Shown here in pieces: positions 28,299 to 37,557 of a DNA stretch of 64,000 nucleotides. The position numbers and the translations under genes are program-made. The notes below the pieces were generated by a model. It made no database searches and was not told where the DNA came from. It saw only the letters and a program-made list of their open reading frames with translations. This DNA comes from Cellulophaga sp. F20128 (lineage in GTDB: Bacteria > Bacteroidota > Bacteroidia > Flavobacteriales > Flavobacteriaceae), in assembly GCF_023015805.1 (NCBI RefSeq), contig NZ_JALKBA010000011.1:62001-126000 (forward strand). Direction: 5' to 3'. Numbering within the stretch: the stretch's first letter is position 1; every line of letters begins with the position of its first letter.

Positions 28299-28733
28299 AT
28301 GAATAAGAATTTTAAAATAGCCTTAATTCCTTATGCGGAAATGGAGACTATTCTTCCTTTGGTAATTCAGCTTAATAAAGGCAAGTATCCCGTAGCTGTT
28401 TTAAGAAGTCGCTTAAAAGATATGTTAGCTATGGGCGGTTACCAATGTATTGGGGTTTATGACAATCATAAACTAATTGCCTGCTGTGGATTTTGGGTAT
28501 TAAATAAATTATATGCGGGTAAACATGTGGAAGCAGACAATGTATTTGTTGAAGAAGAATATCGCAGTAATAAAATTGGAGAGCTAATGATGAATTGGCT
28601 TTTTGAGTATGCAAAAAGTATAGATTGTATAGGTGCAGAAGTAAATTGTTATAAGCATAATGAGCAAGGTAAAAAGTTTTGGGAGCGTCATGGGTTTGTT
28701 GCTTTAGGGTATCACATGATTAAAAAAATTTGA
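28299..28733 (+). CDS. GNAT-family N-acetyltransferase inside the his operon
   Basis: This 144-aa GNAT protein has the acetyl-CoA-binding core around VEEEYRSNKIGELMMNWLFEYAKS (about 85-110) and C-terminal YKHNEQGKKFWERHGF. It lies between hisG (13-bp gap) and hisD (TGATG overlap), so it is co-transcribed with histidine genes. It has no known role in the pathway; acting on a histidine intermediate or on tRNA/protein is only speculation. ATG 28299 was chosen, as the longer frame from 28239 overlaps hisG and lacks similarity. Confidence 0.85.
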   Translation: MNKNFKIALIPYAEMETILPLVIQLNKGKYPVAVLRSRLKDMLAMGGYQCIGVYDNHKLIACCGFWVLNKLYAGKHVEADNVFVEEEYRSNKIGELMMNWLFEYAKSIDCIGAEVNCYKHNEQGKKFWERHGFVALGYHMIKKI

Positions 28734-30028
28734 TGAACACAGAAATGAATAAAATATATAATCCTAAAAAGGAAAACTGGAAGGCTATTTTAGAAAGACC
28801 AACCCAAACTGTAGCAGATATAGAAGATACGGTGGTTTCTGTTTTTAATGAGGTAAAGCAAAACGGTGATCGTGCGATTAAAAAGTATACGAGTAAGTTT
28901 GATAAGGTTTCTTTGGATTCTAGCATCGTTTCTTTAGAAGAATTAAGCCAAGCAGAAGAATTAGTTTCAGCTGAGCTTAAAGAAGCTATTCAATTAGCGA
29001 AAAAAAACATTGAAACTTTCCACAAAGCACAGCGAACAGAAAGAGTAAGTGTGCAAACGGCAAATGGGGTAAATTGTTGGCAAGAAAAAAGACCAATTCA
29101 GAAGGTGGGTTTGTATATTCCAGGAGGTACAGCGCCATTATTTTCAACAATTTTAATGTTAGCAACTCCAGCAAATTTAGCAGGATGTACAGAAATAGTA
29201 CTGTGTTCACCTCCTAATATAGAAGGAAAAATAAACCCGGCTATCTTGTATGCTGCGAATTTATGTGGGGTTACTAAAATATATAAAGTTGGTGGTATAC
29301 AGGCTATTGCGGCGATGACCTTTGGTACAGAAACAATACCACAAGTATATAAAATATTTGGACCAGGAAATCAATTTGTTACTGTAGCTAAGCAAATTGC
29401 AACAAAGTACGGTGTAGCTATAGACATGCCAGCAGGGCCAAGTGAATTGTTGGTTTTAGCAGATGATACCGCCAATGCGGCTTTTGTGGCATCAGATTTA
29501 TTAAGTCAGTCAGAGCACGGAACAGATAGTCAGGTTGTTTTAGTTACAACTTCCAAAGAAATGATTGAAGCTGTGGAAACCGAAGTTGAAAAACAGTTAG
29601 TGGTTTTACCTCGGGTTGCAATTGCTACAAAAGCAATTGCAAATAGCAAGCTTATCTACATAGAAGAGATAGAGACGGCAATGCAGTTGATCAATGAATA
29701 CGCTCCGGAACACTTTATAGTTTGTGTTAAAGAGGAAGATTATGTCTTAGGAGCCATTGAAAATGCTGGCTCGGTTTTTATAGGTAATTATACGCCTGAA
29801 AGCGCTGGAGATTATGCTTCTGGAACAAATCATACGTTGCCAACTAATGGGTATGCTAAACAATATAGTGGTGTAAACTTAGATAGTTTTATGAAGAGTA
29901 TTACATTTCAGAAAATATCGGAACAAGGAATACAAGAAATAGGAGTAGCCATAGAGTTAATGGCAGCTGCCGAAGGTTTACAGGCCCACAAAAATGCCGT
30001 AACATTACGATTAAAGAGTTTAGAATAA
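28733..30028 (+). CDS. hisD: Histidinol dehydrogenase
   Basis: This enzyme catalyses the last two oxidations to L-histidine using zinc and NAD, 431 aa from ATG 28733 (427 aa if the ATG at 28745 is used). Motifs are QKVGLYIPGGTAPLFST (about 123-140), GPGNQFV, DMPAGPSELLVLAD (about 230), LLSQSEHG (zinc His) and ASGTNHTLPTNG. The start overlaps the stop of the GNAT gene, indicating coupling. Confidence 0.96.
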   Translation: MNTEMNKIYNPKKENWKAILERPTQTVADIEDTVVSVFNEVKQNGDRAIKKYTSKFDKVSLDSSIVSLEELSQAEELVSAELKEAIQLAKKNIETFHKAQRTERVSVQTANGVNCWQEKRPIQKVGLYIPGGTAPLFSTILMLATPANLAGCTEIVLCSPPNIEGKINPAILYAANLCGVTKIYKVGGIQAIAAMTFGTETIPQVYKIFGPGNQFVTVAKQIATKYGVAIDMPAGPSELLVLADDTANAAFVASDLLSQSEHGTDSQVVLVTTSKEMIEAVETEVEKQLVVLPRVAIATKAIANSKLIYIEEIETAMQLINEYAPEHFIVCVKEEDYVLGAIENAGSVFIGNYTPESAGDYASGTNHTLPTNGYAKQYSGVNLDSFMKSITFQKISEQGIQEIGVAIELMAAAEGLQAHKNAVTLRLKSLE

Positions 30029-31083
30029 TGAAAGATTTTAACTTAGATGCGTTAACGCGAGAGAATGTAAAAGGGCTTCAGCCGTATTCTTCAGCAAGAG
30101 ACGAATATGTTTCTGATGGTACAGAAATGGTGTTTTTAGACGCTAATGAAAACCCGTATCAAAATGGTGTTAATAGGTATCCAGATCCACAACAACGTAC
30201 TTTAAAAGCTATTTTAGCGGAACAAAAAGGTGTTGGGGTAGAAAATTTATTGCTGGGAAATGGTAGTGATGAAGTTTTAGACTTACTCTACAGAGCATTT
30301 TGTGAACCAAAGGTAGATAATGTCATCACCCTACCGCCAACCTACGGAATGTATAAGGTGCTCTCGGCTATTAATAATGTAGAAAATAGAGAAGTTTTAC
30401 TAACAGCAGATTTTGAACCTAATGTGTCGGCTATAGCGGCTATTACAGATGCAAAAAGTAAGATTTTATTTTTGTGCTCCCCGAACAACCCAACGGGTAA
30501 TAGTTTTGCGACTGAAACAATGCACCAATTGTTAGAAAATTTCAAAGGTTTGGTGGTTGTAGATGAGGCCTATATCGATTTTTCTTCTACCCAAAGTTGG
30601 GTTTCTCAATTGAAAAAATACCCGAATTTAATTGTAACACAAACACTTTCTAAGGCTTATGGTTTGGCAGGTATCCGATTAGGAATTTGTATTGCATCAA
30701 AGGAAATCATTTCGGTTTTAAATAAAATAAAACCTCCTTACAATGTAAATGAATTAACACAGCAAAGAGCCAAAGAACGAGTCTTAGATATAAATTCTGT
30801 AAAACAGGAAGTATCTAATATAATGGAAGAAAAGAAGACTTTATCTAAAGTATTGCTTGAGGTAGAGTATGTGTCTAAAGTTTATACTTCTGATGCTAAT
30901 TTTATCCTTGCTAAAGTGGATGACGCAACAAAAAGATACAATCAACTCCTTAAAAAAGGCATTGTAATACGGAATAGAACAACACAGCCATTGTGTGAAA
31001 ATACATTGCGATTTACAGTAGGTACGCCAAATGAAAATACCCAACTAATAAACGCACTAAATCAAATGAATACTGAATTGTAA
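30028..31083 (+). CDS. hisC: Histidinol-phosphate aminotransferase
   Basis: This PLP enzyme is 351 aa. Motifs are FLDANENPY (about 32), GNGSDEVLDLLYRAF, SPNNPTGN, VVDEAYIDFS (PLP-binding Asp and Tyr), and TLSKAYGLAGIRLG with the Schiff-base Lys (about 210). Its ATG overlaps the hisD stop (TAATG), so translation is coupled. Confidence 0.96.
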   Translation: MKDFNLDALTRENVKGLQPYSSARDEYVSDGTEMVFLDANENPYQNGVNRYPDPQQRTLKAILAEQKGVGVENLLLGNGSDEVLDLLYRAFCEPKVDNVITLPPTYGMYKVLSAINNVENREVLLTADFEPNVSAIAAITDAKSKILFLCSPNNPTGNSFATETMHQLLENFKGLVVVDEAYIDFSSTQSWVSQLKKYPNLIVTQTLSKAYGLAGIRLGICIASKEIISVLNKIKPPYNVNELTQQRAKERVLDINSVKQEVSNIMEEKKTLSKVLLEVEYVSKVYTSDANFILAKVDDATKRYNQLLKKGIVIRNRTTQPLCENTLRFTVGTPNENTQLINALNQMNTEL

Positions 31084-31176
31084 TGGGAGCAGCCCCCTTA
31101 CACTGAATTTTATAAAATTTTTAGGCAGTATAACGCATATTACAATTTTGCAGTAGAACACTAACGAACTTGAAAA

Positions 31177-32310
31177 ATGAAAAAAGTATTATTTATAGAT
31201 AGAGACGGTACCATTATCAAAGAAACCATTGATGAGCAAATAGATGCATTTGAAAAAATGATCTTTTATCCAAAGGCATTTACATTTTTAGGTAAAATAG
31301 CGAAGGAATTGGATTATGAATTGGTTATGATTACCAATCAAGATGGCTTAGGTACCGATGTTTTTCCAGAAGATACCTTTTGGCCAGTGCAAAATTTTAT
31401 TCTAAAATCCTTTGAGAACGAAGGTGTAGTTTTTAATAAAGTATTTTTAGATCGAACATTTCCACATGAGAATGCCAATACGCGTAAACCAGGGATAGGC
31501 TTATTGACAGAATATTTTTCGGGAGAATATGACCTGGCAAATTCGTTTGTAATTGGGGATCGACTAACAGATATTGAACTCGCAAAAAACTTGGGTTCTA
31601 AAGGAATTTTTATTAATGATGATACGAACTTAGGTACCGGTGAAATCACTGTAAAAAGGGAAGAATTGGATGATGTTATTGCTTTAGAAAGTAGTGATTG
31701 GGAAAAAATATATGAATTTTTAAAGTTAAAAGATAGAGTTTCTGAAATTACTCGTAAAACCAACGAAACCGATATTTACATCAATGTAAATTTAGATGGT
31801 ACCGGTAAAAGCGATATAAAAACAGGCTTGTCTTTCTTTGATCATATGCTAGACCAATTGGCACGTCACGGTCAAATGGACTTGGAAATTAAAGTAAATG
31901 GTGATTTAGAGGTAGATGAGCACCATACCATTGAAGATACAGCGATTGCTTTAGGAGAAGTGTTCGGAAAGGCTTTGGGAACTAAATTGGGTATTGAACG
32001 TTATGGTTTTTGTTTGCCTATGGACGACTGTTTAGCTCAGGTTGCTATTGATTTTGGAGGTCGTAATTGGTTGGTTTGGGAAGCCGATTTTAAACGTGAA
32101 ATGGTTGGTGATATGCCAACGGAAATGTTTTTACACTTCTTTAAATCATTTTCTGATGGTGCAAAAGCCAATTTAAATGTAAAGGCCCAAGGTGTAAACG
32201 AACATCATAAAATAGAAGCCATTTTTAAGGCATTCGCCAAAGCAATTAAAATGGCGGTAAAAAGAGATGTAGAAAAAATGGTTTTACCTAGTACTAAAGG
32301 AATGCTGTAA
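31177..32310 (+). CDS. hisB: Bifunctional histidinol-phosphatase / imidazoleglycerol-phosphate dehydratase
   Basis: The 377-aa fusion has an N-terminal HAD phosphatase (about 1-165; FIDRDGT nucleophile motif near 6-12, GDRLTDIE) and a C-terminal IGP dehydratase (about 185-377; [26 protein letters not shown] and [14 protein letters not shown] metal-binding histidines). A 93-bp gap separates it from hisC. Confidence 0.96.
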   Translation: MKKVLFIDRDGTIIKETIDEQIDAFEKMIFYPKAFTFLGKIAKELDYELVMITNQDGLGTDVFPEDTFWPVQNFILKSFENEGVVFNKVFLDRTFPHENANTRKPGIGLLTEYFSGEYDLANSFVIGDRLTDIELAKNLGSKGIFINDDTNLGTGEITVKREELDDVIALESSDWEKIYEFLKLKDRVSEITRKTNETDIYINVNLDGTGKSDIKTGLSFFDHMLDQLARHGQMDLEIKVNGDLEVDEHHTIEDTAIALGEVFGKALGTKLGIERYGFCLPMDDCLAQVAIDFGGRNWLVWEADFKREMVGDMPTEMFLHFFKSFSDGAKANLNVKAQGVNEHHKIEAIFKAFAKAIKMAVKRDVEKMVLPSTKGML

Positions 32311-32353
32311 TCTGAAATAGCAATAAATAAGTTGAATAACTTTTTACTTTGCC

Positions 32354-32371
32354 CTTATTACTTAATACTAA
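32354..32371. repeat. 18-bp sequence shared by two his intergenic gaps (copy 1)
   Basis: CTTATTACTTAATACTAA just before hisH is repeated exactly at 33752-33769 before hisF. No function is apparent. Confidence 0.6.
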
Positions 32372-32378
32372 AATTGAA

Positions 32379-32966
32379 ATGAAAATAGTAATTATAAATT
32401 ACGGAGCAGGAAACATACAGAGTATAAAATTCGCCATAAAACGCCTTGGTTTTGAGGCTGTTCTAACCGATGATGTAAATGAAATTATAGCTGCAGATAA
32501 AGTGATCTTCCCAGGGGTTGGTGAAGCTAGCAGTGCCATGAATAAACTACGAGCAAGTGGTTTAGATACTTTAATTCCGACTTTAAAGCAACCGGTTTTA
32601 GGGATTTGTTTGGGTATGCAACTCATGTGCAATTCATCAGAAGAAGGGGGTACAAAAGGATTGGGCATTTTTAATGTTGATGTAGTAAAATTTACAAATA
32701 AGGTAAAAGTACCACAGATTGGCTGGAATGAAATATCAAACTTAAAAACGAATCTGTTTACTAGTGTAAAAGAAAATTCACATATTTATATGGTACATAG
32801 TTTTTATGCGCCACTGTCCAATGAGACTATTGCAACGTCCAATTACGATGTTGACTATAGTGCTGCTTTACAGAAAAATAATTTTTATGGGACACAATTT
32901 CACCCAGAAAAAAGTAGTGTAGTAGGAGAACAGATTTTGAGAAACTTTTTAACTTCAAACTTTTAA
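32379..32966 (+). CDS. hisH: Imidazole glycerol phosphate synthase glutamine amidotransferase subunit
   Basis: This class I glutaminase supplies ammonia to HisF, 195 aa. The nucleophile Cys is in GICLGMQLM (about 77), and the His/Glu pair is in QFHPEKS near the C-terminus. ATG 32379 begins the conserved [12 protein letters not shown]; the in-frame extension from 32349 is intergenic repeat sequence. Confidence 0.96.
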   Translation: MKIVIINYGAGNIQSIKFAIKRLGFEAVLTDDVNEIIAADKVIFPGVGEASSAMNKLRASGLDTLIPTLKQPVLGICLGMQLMCNSSEEGGTKGLGIFNVDVVKFTNKVKVPQIGWNEISNLKTNLFTSVKENSHIYMVHSFYAPLSNETIATSNYDVDYSAALQKNNFYGTQFHPEKSSVVGEQILRNFLTSNF

Positions 32967-32974
32967 TTTTACAA

Positions 32975-33706
32975 ATGAGAATAATACCAGCAATAGATAT
33001 TATAGACGGCAAATGTGTTAGGTTGTCTAAGGGTGATTACAATACTAAAAAAATATACAATGAGAACCCTTTAGAAGTTGCTAAAGAATTTGAAGCACAC
33101 GGCATAGAGTATTTACATTTAGTGGACTTAGACGGCGCCAAATCCAAGCACATAGTAAATCATAAGGTATTGGAGCAAATAGCTTCTAAAACAAACTTAA
33201 AAATAGATTTTGGAGGCGGATTAAAGTCGGATGACGATTTGCGAATTGCATTTGAGAACGGTGCTCGGCAAATTACAGGAGGAAGTGTTGCAGTGAAGGA
33301 TAGGGCTATGTTTTCCTCCTGGTTGGAAAAATTTGGAGCAGATAAGATTATATTAGGGGCAGATGCTTTGGATGAAAAAGTAGCTGTTTCTGGCTGGTTA
33401 GAAGAATCTAAAGAAGAGTTGGTTCCCTTTATTCAAGAATACCAAAAGCAAGGAGTTAGCTACGTGATTTGCACGGATATTAGTAAAGATGGGATGTTAG
33501 AAGGCCCGTCGTTTGATTTGTATGCAAAAATAATAGCAGAAACAACAAGTGGATTAAAATTGATTGCCAGCGGCGGAATTTCTACTTTTGATGAATTACC
33601 CAAGCTTGCAGAAATTGGTTGTGAGGGAACTATTATTGGGAAAGCAATCTATGAGAATAGAATTTCAATGAAACAGTTGGAAGAATTTATATTAAACAGT
33701 AAATAG
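32975..33706 (+). CDS. hisA: ProFAR isomerase
   Basis: This (beta/alpha)8 isomerase of histidine synthesis is 243 aa. The catalytic Asp is in [14 protein letters not shown] (D8), the phosphate loop is IDFGGGLKS (about 76), and the second Asp is in [10 protein letters not shown] (about 129). It starts 8 bp after hisH. Confidence 0.96.
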   Translation: MRIIPAIDIIDGKCVRLSKGDYNTKKIYNENPLEVAKEFEAHGIEYLHLVDLDGAKSKHIVNHKVLEQIASKTNLKIDFGGGLKSDDDLRIAFENGARQITGGSVAVKDRAMFSSWLEKFGADKIILGADALDEKVAVSGWLEESKEELVPFIQEYQKQGVSYVICTDISKDGMLEGPSFDLYAKIIAETTSGLKLIASGGISTFDELPKLAEIGCEGTIIGKAIYENRISMKQLEEFILNSK

Positions 33707-33751
33707 TATAAAGCAAGACGTACAAAGTTTCTTATTAGAGCTTAAATAGTA

Positions 33752-33769
33752 CTTATTACTTAATACTAA
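33752..33769. repeat. 18-bp sequence shared by two his intergenic gaps (copy 2)
   Basis: This is an exact second copy of the sequence at 32354-32371, in the 82-bp gap between hisA and hisF, followed by related AT-rich words (AATTACTCAATAC). Confidence 0.6.
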
Positions 33770-33788
33770 TTACTCAATACTTTGATTA

Positions 33789-34544
33789 ATGTTAACAAAA
33801 AGAATAATACCCTGCTTAGACATTAAAGATGGCCGTACCGTTAAGGGCGTAAATTTTGTGGATTTGCGCGACGCCGGTGATCCTGTGGAATTAGCAGAAA
33901 TTTATGCTAAAACTGGAGCAGATGAACTTGTTTTCTTGGATATTTCTGCTACCGAAGAACGCAGAAAAACATTGGCAGATCTGGTGTTACGGGTTGCAGA
34001 AAAAGTTAATATTCCATTTACTGTTGGAGGAGGTATATCTTCAGTAGAAGATGTAGATGTCTTATTGCAAAACGGTGCAGATAAGGTGTCTATAAATTCC
34101 TCAGCCGTTAAAAATCCGCAACTAATAAATGATTTGGCAGCTAAATTTGGATCGCAATGTGTGGTTGTGGCCATTGATGCGAAAAACATAGACGGTAAAT
34201 GGATTGTTCATTTGGTAGGAGGAAAAGTACCAACCGAATTAAATTTATTTGATTGGGCGAAGGAAGTAGAAGAAAGAGGGGCAGGAGAAATTCTATTCAC
34301 TTCTATGGATAATGATGGTACCAAAGACGGTTTTGCAAATGAAGCCTTGGCGCGATTATCGACGGAATTGAATATTCCAATTATTGCTTCTGGAGGAGCA
34401 GGAACTATGCAACATTTTACAGATACCTTTAAAGATGGTAAGGCCGATGCTGCTTTGGCGGCCAGTGTTTTTCACTTTAAAGAAATAGAAATAAAAGACT
34501 TGAAAAAAGAATTGAAAAATAACGGTATTCCTGTTAGATTATAA
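33789..34544 (+). CDS. hisF: Imidazole glycerol phosphate synthase cyclase subunit
   Basis: This TIM-barrel cyclase partners HisH, 251 aa. Catalytic Asp residues are D11 in [16 protein letters not shown] and D130 in VAIDAK, with the phosphate loop TVGGGISS (about 80) and [12 protein letters not shown] (about 175). Confidence 0.96.
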   Translation: MLTKRIIPCLDIKDGRTVKGVNFVDLRDAGDPVELAEIYAKTGADELVFLDISATEERRKTLADLVLRVAEKVNIPFTVGGGISSVEDVDVLLQNGADKVSINSSAVKNPQLINDLAAKFGSQCVVVAIDAKNIDGKWIVHLVGGKVPTELNLFDWAKEVEERGAGEILFTSMDNDGTKDGFANEALARLSTELNIPIIASGGAGTMQHFTDTFKDGKADAALAASVFHFKEIEIKDLKKELKNNGIPVRL

Positions 34545-34561
34545 TAGTAAAACGCACAAAA

Positions 34562-35158
34562 ATGACAATAAATTTCACAAAAAGTACGGACGGATTAGTC
34601 CCTGCAATTATACAAGATGCAACTACCAAAACGGTTTTAATGCTAGGGTATATGAACCAAGAAGCTGTTGATAAAACGAAGGAAACGAAAAAAGTTACGT
34701 TTTATAGCAGAAGTAAAAATAGGTTGTGGACTAAAGGAGAAGAGAGTGGTAACTTTTTAAACTTGGTTAGTATGATGGTCGACTGCGATAACGATTCTTT
34801 ATTAATTACTGCCAATCCAGTTGGGCCAACTTGTCATACAGGTACAGATACATGTTGGAAAGAAGAGAATATATCTAGCTATGGATTTTTGTCGGAACTA
34901 GAAAATATAATTACAGATCGCAAGGATAATCCCGAAAACAAGAACAGCTATGTTGCATCGCTATTTAGAGACGGAATTAACAAAGTGGCTCAAAAAGTAG
35001 GAGAAGAAGCTGTTGAAGTAGTAATTGAGGCAAAGGATGATAATGACCACTTATTCAAGGACGAAAGTGCAGACTTATTGTTTCATTACCTAATTTTATT
35101 ACAGGCAAAAGGTTTTAAATTAAACGATATTGTAACGGTTTTAAAAAGTAGACATTAG
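34562..35158 (+). CDS. hisI: Bifunctional phosphoribosyl-AMP cyclohydrolase / phosphoribosyl-ATP pyrophosphatase
   Basis: This 198-aa HisIE fusion catalyses steps two and three of the pathway. The N-terminal HisI (about 1-110) carries the zinc/magnesium motif MVDCDNDSLLITANPVGPTCHTGTD region, and the C-terminal HisE (about 115-198) has QKVGEEAVEVVIEAK and DESADLLFHYL. It is the last his gene. Its stop overlaps tail to tail by 4 nt with the histidine kinase on the other strand. Confidence 0.96.
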   Translation: MTINFTKSTDGLVPAIIQDATTKTVLMLGYMNQEAVDKTKETKKVTFYSRSKNRLWTKGEESGNFLNLVSMMVDCDNDSLLITANPVGPTCHTGTDTCWKEENISSYGFLSELENIITDRKDNPENKNSYVASLFRDGINKVAQKVGEEAVEVVIEAKDDNDHLFKDESADLLFHYLILLQAKGFKLNDIVTVLKSRH

Positions 35159-36642
35159 TGAACAGGTAATGTAAAAGTAAAGGTGCTACCTTCTTTTGGT
35201 TTGCTAAGTACAGTAATGGTGGTATTGTGTAGTTCCATTATTTTCTTAACGATAGCTAAGCCTAAACCAGCACCCCTTTTCTTTTCGGATTTGTCTAGTT
35301 GTTTGTATCTATCAAAAATATAGGGTTGTTCATTGATGGGTATCCCAGCTCCGGTATCTGTAATATTAATTTCTACGTTTTTAGATTGTTTTTTAATGGC
35401 AAGTGTAACTTTACCATTGGGTTCTGTATATTTTATGGCATTTTCTAAAATGTTTTGCAAAGCACGTTCTACCATACTCACATCTGCAAATACAAAGTTA
35501 TTTTCATTTGAAGCATCCATGACCAGCGTAATCTGTTTTTTTTCAGCAATGACTTTAAACTTCTCAATTAAATCAAACGATAACTCTGTAATAGAAAATG
35601 GTTCCTTTGTTGGCGTAATTTGCTCTGATTCTAATTTAGAATACTCAAATAATTGGTTTATTAATTTTGATAATCGATCTATATTATTGTGGGTAATGTG
35701 TAAATACTCTTCTTTTTGACGCTCAGTTAGGGTATCCTTTTTTATTTGAAGGGTTTCTACATATCCCTTTAAAATGGCAAGGGGAGTTCTTAAATCGTGT
35801 GATACATTGGCAATAAGCTCTCTGCGTAACATGTCTACAGATTGTATTTTATCCATATTACTAACTATAGTATCTGCCATATCATTAAAAGAATTAGCAA
35901 AAACTTCAATATCAGATCCTTTTGGATTTTTAATACGCGCTGTACGGTCTCCTTCTTGAAATTTGTTAATGGTACTGATCATTACACGTAGGTTTTTTGT
36001 TAAAAACCAAATGCTTAATAGTCCAAGTAAAGCCGCAAATACCATAGTAAGTAAGGTAGCACCAATACCAAGTTTCATAAAGTATTGAGATAATAGTCCG
36101 CTACTTATAGTTTGAAATTCCTTACCAGCGAGAATTATATAAATATAACCTTCTTTGTCACCACTTTTAAACGGAGCTGCAGAGAATATCTTTTGTTGCC
36201 CCGGATTTCTTGGGTCGTCACCTAGAATATAGTTCTCACCATCTGCCTTAATAAATTCATTTATTGGACCAAGAGAAACATGCTTAATGGGTTCATTTGC
36301 ACCATGTTTTAAAACGACCGAATACAGAACAGAACCAGCTTTATCCAACAAATAAACCTCTATGCTTCTGTTAACTGCCATCATATCATGCATTAAATCA
36401 CCAAAAAGGGGTTTGTTAACATTACCATCTTCTAAAAACGGAGAAGCATTTTGGAATTTTTCTTCAATAAGATGGCTTGCTACTTTCGCATTTACTTTTT
36501 GAATGGTAGCTTCATTGTATTTGTTGGCAAAATATCCTGTGATAAGAATATAGCAAGCCCCCATTAGTAAAATAATTAAGATAAAGGCAAGCCATAATTT
36601 CTTTATTAGATTATTTCCTACTATTTTTTTTGAGGTTCCCAT
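35155..36642 (-). CDS. Sensor histidine kinase
   Basis: This 495-aa membrane kinase has a first TM at about 15-35, an extracytoplasmic sensor domain of about 150 residues, a second TM (about 185-215), HAMP (about 215-265), the H-box NVSHDLRTPLAILKGY (His at about 280), N-box NILENAIKYTEP, DTGAGI and GAGLGLAIVKK. Start ATG 36642, 2 bp after the response regulator stop, is preferred to an in-frame TTG at 36648. It forms a two-component pair with the upstream regulator. The signal is unknown. Confidence 0.92.
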   Translation of the reverse strand: MGTSKKIVGNNLIKKLWLAFILIILLMGACYILITGYFANKYNEATIQKVNAKVASHLIEEKFQNASPFLEDGNVNKPLFGDLMHDMMAVNRSIEVYLLDKAGSVLYSVVLKHGANEPIKHVSLGPINEFIKADGENYILGDDPRNPGQQKIFSAAPFKSGDKEGYIYIILAGKEFQTISSGLLSQYFMKLGIGATLLTMVFAALLGLLSIWFLTKNLRVMISTINKFQEGDRTARIKNPKGSDIEVFANSFNDMADTIVSNMDKIQSVDMLRRELIANVSHDLRTPLAILKGYVETLQIKKDTLTERQKEEYLHITHNNIDRLSKLINQLFEYSKLESEQITPTKEPFSITELSFDLIEKFKVIAEKKQITLVMDASNENNFVFADVSMVERALQNILENAIKYTEPNGKVTLAIKKQSKNVEINITDTGAGIPINEQPYIFDRYKQLDKSEKKRGAGLGLAIVKKIMELHNTTITVLSKPKEGSTFTFTLPVH

Positions 36643-36644
36643 GA

Positions 36645-37337
36645 TCAAATATCTTCATTAAATTTATAGCCAACTCCCCAAGTGGTAAGTATATACCTGG
36701 GTTGTGCCATATTAGTTTCTATTTTTGCACGTAATCTGTTTATATGAGAATTAACGGTATGCTCATATCCTTCAAAGTTATACCCCCAAATAATGTTAAG
36801 AAGTTCTGTTCTAGAGTAATTTCTCCCTGGATTAGAGGCCATCAAAATTAGGAGTTCAAATTCTTTTGGAGACAAATCAATTTTTTGCGTATCAAGAAGT
36901 ACTTTTCGTTTATCAATATCTATAAATAGACCTTCAAAATTTAAAGAAGTAGAGTTGATTTCCTCTATTTTAGGTGTAGTAGATCTTCTTAATACTGCTT
37001 TTATTCGCGCTAATAATTCACGGATGCTAAATGGTTTTGTTAAATAGTCATCTGCCCCAATTTCTAAGCCGAGTACACGATCTATCTCTTCTGATTTAGC
37101 AGTAAGCATTATAATAGGTGTGTTTTTTTTAGCTCTTAGTTTTTTGCAAACTTCTAAACCATCCATAATGGGCAAGGTAAGGTCCAGTAAAATAAGACTA
37201 TAGTCGTTCTCAAGAGCTAAATTAAGGCCAGTTTCACCATCCATCGCTTTAGATGTGTTATAGACCATATCTGTTAAATGGATTTCCAGTAATTGTATAA
37301 TCTCTGGATCGTCTTCTATGATTAATATCTGTTTCAT
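36645..37337 (-). CDS. OmpR/PhoB-type response regulator
   Basis: This 230-aa protein has a receiver domain (about 1-118; acidic pocket EDD, phosphoacceptor Asp in ILLDLTLPIMDG, Lys in MLTAKSEE) and a C-terminal winged helix (about 130-230, LSPKEFELLILMASNPGRNYSR and HINRLRAKI). ATG 37337 begins the conserved MKQILIIEDD. It is the first gene of the pair with the kinase and is divergent from a lipoprotein gene across about 220 bp, a likely target. Confidence 0.94.
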   Translation of the reverse strand: MKQILIIEDDPEIIQLLEIHLTDMVYNTSKAMDGETGLNLALENDYSLILLDLTLPIMDGLEVCKKLRAKKNTPIIMLTAKSEEIDRVLGLEIGADDYLTKPFSIRELLARIKAVLRRSTTPKIEEINSTSLNFEGLFIDIDKRKVLLDTQKIDLSPKEFELLILMASNPGRNYSRTELLNIIWGYNFEGYEHTVNSHINRLRAKIETNMAQPRYILTTWGVGYKFNEDI

Positions 37338-37557
37338 AATATAAGGTGCAAAGAAGTTAATAGATATCACAAAGCTATCACAAACTGAGAAAGTTTGTTA
37401 AGTCAATGAAATTAAGCTTTTAACAACGATATGACTATTAGGAGGTAGTAAATATCACAAATACCTTACAAAAGTAGCTGTAAAGTTTACTTTTCTGTGA
37501 TTTTAGCGTTACAAACAAGCAGTTTATTTGTAGTCTAATCTTAAAAACTCTAAAAAT

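Noticed and set aside
31338-31763. Minus-strand ORF of about 140 codons opposite hisB
   Set aside because: It is antisense to the conserved HAD phosphatase domain of HisB; its composition is that of a shadow frame.
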